From CAZRIT01 sp964600225 (GTDB lineage Bacteria > Bacillota > Clostridia > Christensenellales > CAG-138), in contig CAZRIT010000058.1 of NCBI GenBank assembly GCA_964600225.1, positions 1 to 12,722 of the forward strand: DNA of 12,722 nucleotides, read 5' to 3'. The notes below the pieces were generated by a model. That model was given only the letters and a program-made list of their open reading frames with translations. It was not told the DNA's origin and did not search any database. Positions 12,614-12,722 of the stretch are shown in pieces (the stretch's first letter is position 1; every line of letters begins with the position of its first letter). The translations under genes and the position numbers were made by a program.

Positions 12614-12722
12614 ATGAAAAAAGTATTCCTTAGCGAAAAACAAAAATCATGGGCGAGGGCGACATGCGCGGCCGAAGCCCATACCTTGGGCATTCCGCTG
12701 CCCGCCATCCGCAGGATGGCAA
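12614..12722 (+). CDS. Possible start of a plus-strand gene, truncated by window edge
   Basis: 36 codons open from ATG at 12614 to the edge, starting MKKVFLSEKQKSW and continuing ARATCAAEAHTLGIPLPAIR. The Lys-rich start and high third-position GC look protein-like. Only a weak AGGCG lies upstream, inside the minus-oriented hairpin, and I recognise no family. The minus frames over the same bases end in unconvincing peptides. Confidence 0.3.
   Translation, partial: MKKVFLSEKQKSWARATCAAEAHTLGIPLPAIRRMA

Noticed and set aside
12517..12708. Longer feoA-feoB starts up to 12708
   Set aside because: They would translate through the terminator-like hairpin and add residues not typical of FeoA; the TTG at 12516 gives a normal N-terminus. 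ATG 12564 remains a lesser option.
12704..12720. Perfect hairpin GCCATCC-GCA-GGATGGC
   Set aside because: It lies at the very edge, has no T run on either side that can be judged, and may be within coding sequence.

Overview
The window looks like part of a chromosome from a fairly GC-rich member of the Bacillota, probably class Clostridia. The evidence is gene content and order (cmk, plsC and a fused ispH-S1 gene in one operon), strong purine-rich Shine-Dalgarno sites, canonical sigma-A promoters, GTG and TTG starts, and a BlaI/M56 regulatory pair. Almost all genes lie on the minus strand. I see no tRNA, rRNA, CRISPR array, insertion sequence or phage gene. The lineage is an inference.

Left part (1-2200): a truncated M56 (BlaR1-like) membrane metallopeptidase and its BlaI/MecI-type repressor form a two-gene minus-strand operon. 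It has a near-consensus sigma-A promoter and a TACA-containing dyad that could be the repressor's own operator. Next comes a small VOC-fold gene with its own terminator. Diverging from it on the plus strand is an 83-residue protein that resembles the C-terminal domain of FakA/DAK-type kinases standing alone, also with its own promoter and terminator.

Middle left (2201-4500): a minus-strand pair consists of a 543-residue lipoprotein of unknown function and a coiled-coil protein with two zinc ribbons. It is driven by a TTGACG/TATAAT promoter with one perfect inverted repeat over the -35 and another in the leader.

Centre (4440-10260): a compact five-gene minus-strand operon runs from a promoter before surE through an HI0933-family flavoprotein, cmk, plsC and the ispH-S1 fusion to a strong intrinsic terminator. 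Spacings of 1, 0 and 3 bases in its second half indicate translational coupling. The products cover nucleotide phosphohydrolysis, CMP/dCMP phosphorylation, phosphatidic acid synthesis, isoprenoid precursor synthesis and translation. The fusion carries a good ribosome binding site exactly at the domain junction, so an S1-only protein may also be made.

Right part (10282-12722): a FeoA-FeoB fusion for ferrous iron uptake probably starts at a TTG codon. It has a cysteine-containing linker between FeoA and the G domain and a minus-oriented terminator-like hairpin about 60 bases upstream. The last 109 bases may hold the start of a plus-strand gene, but this is uncertain.

I see no clear undescribed multi-gene system such as a defence island or biosynthetic cluster. 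The best candidates for something new are the lipoprotein/zinc-ribbon operon, the stand-alone DAK-like domain, and the internal start in the ispH-S1 fusion.
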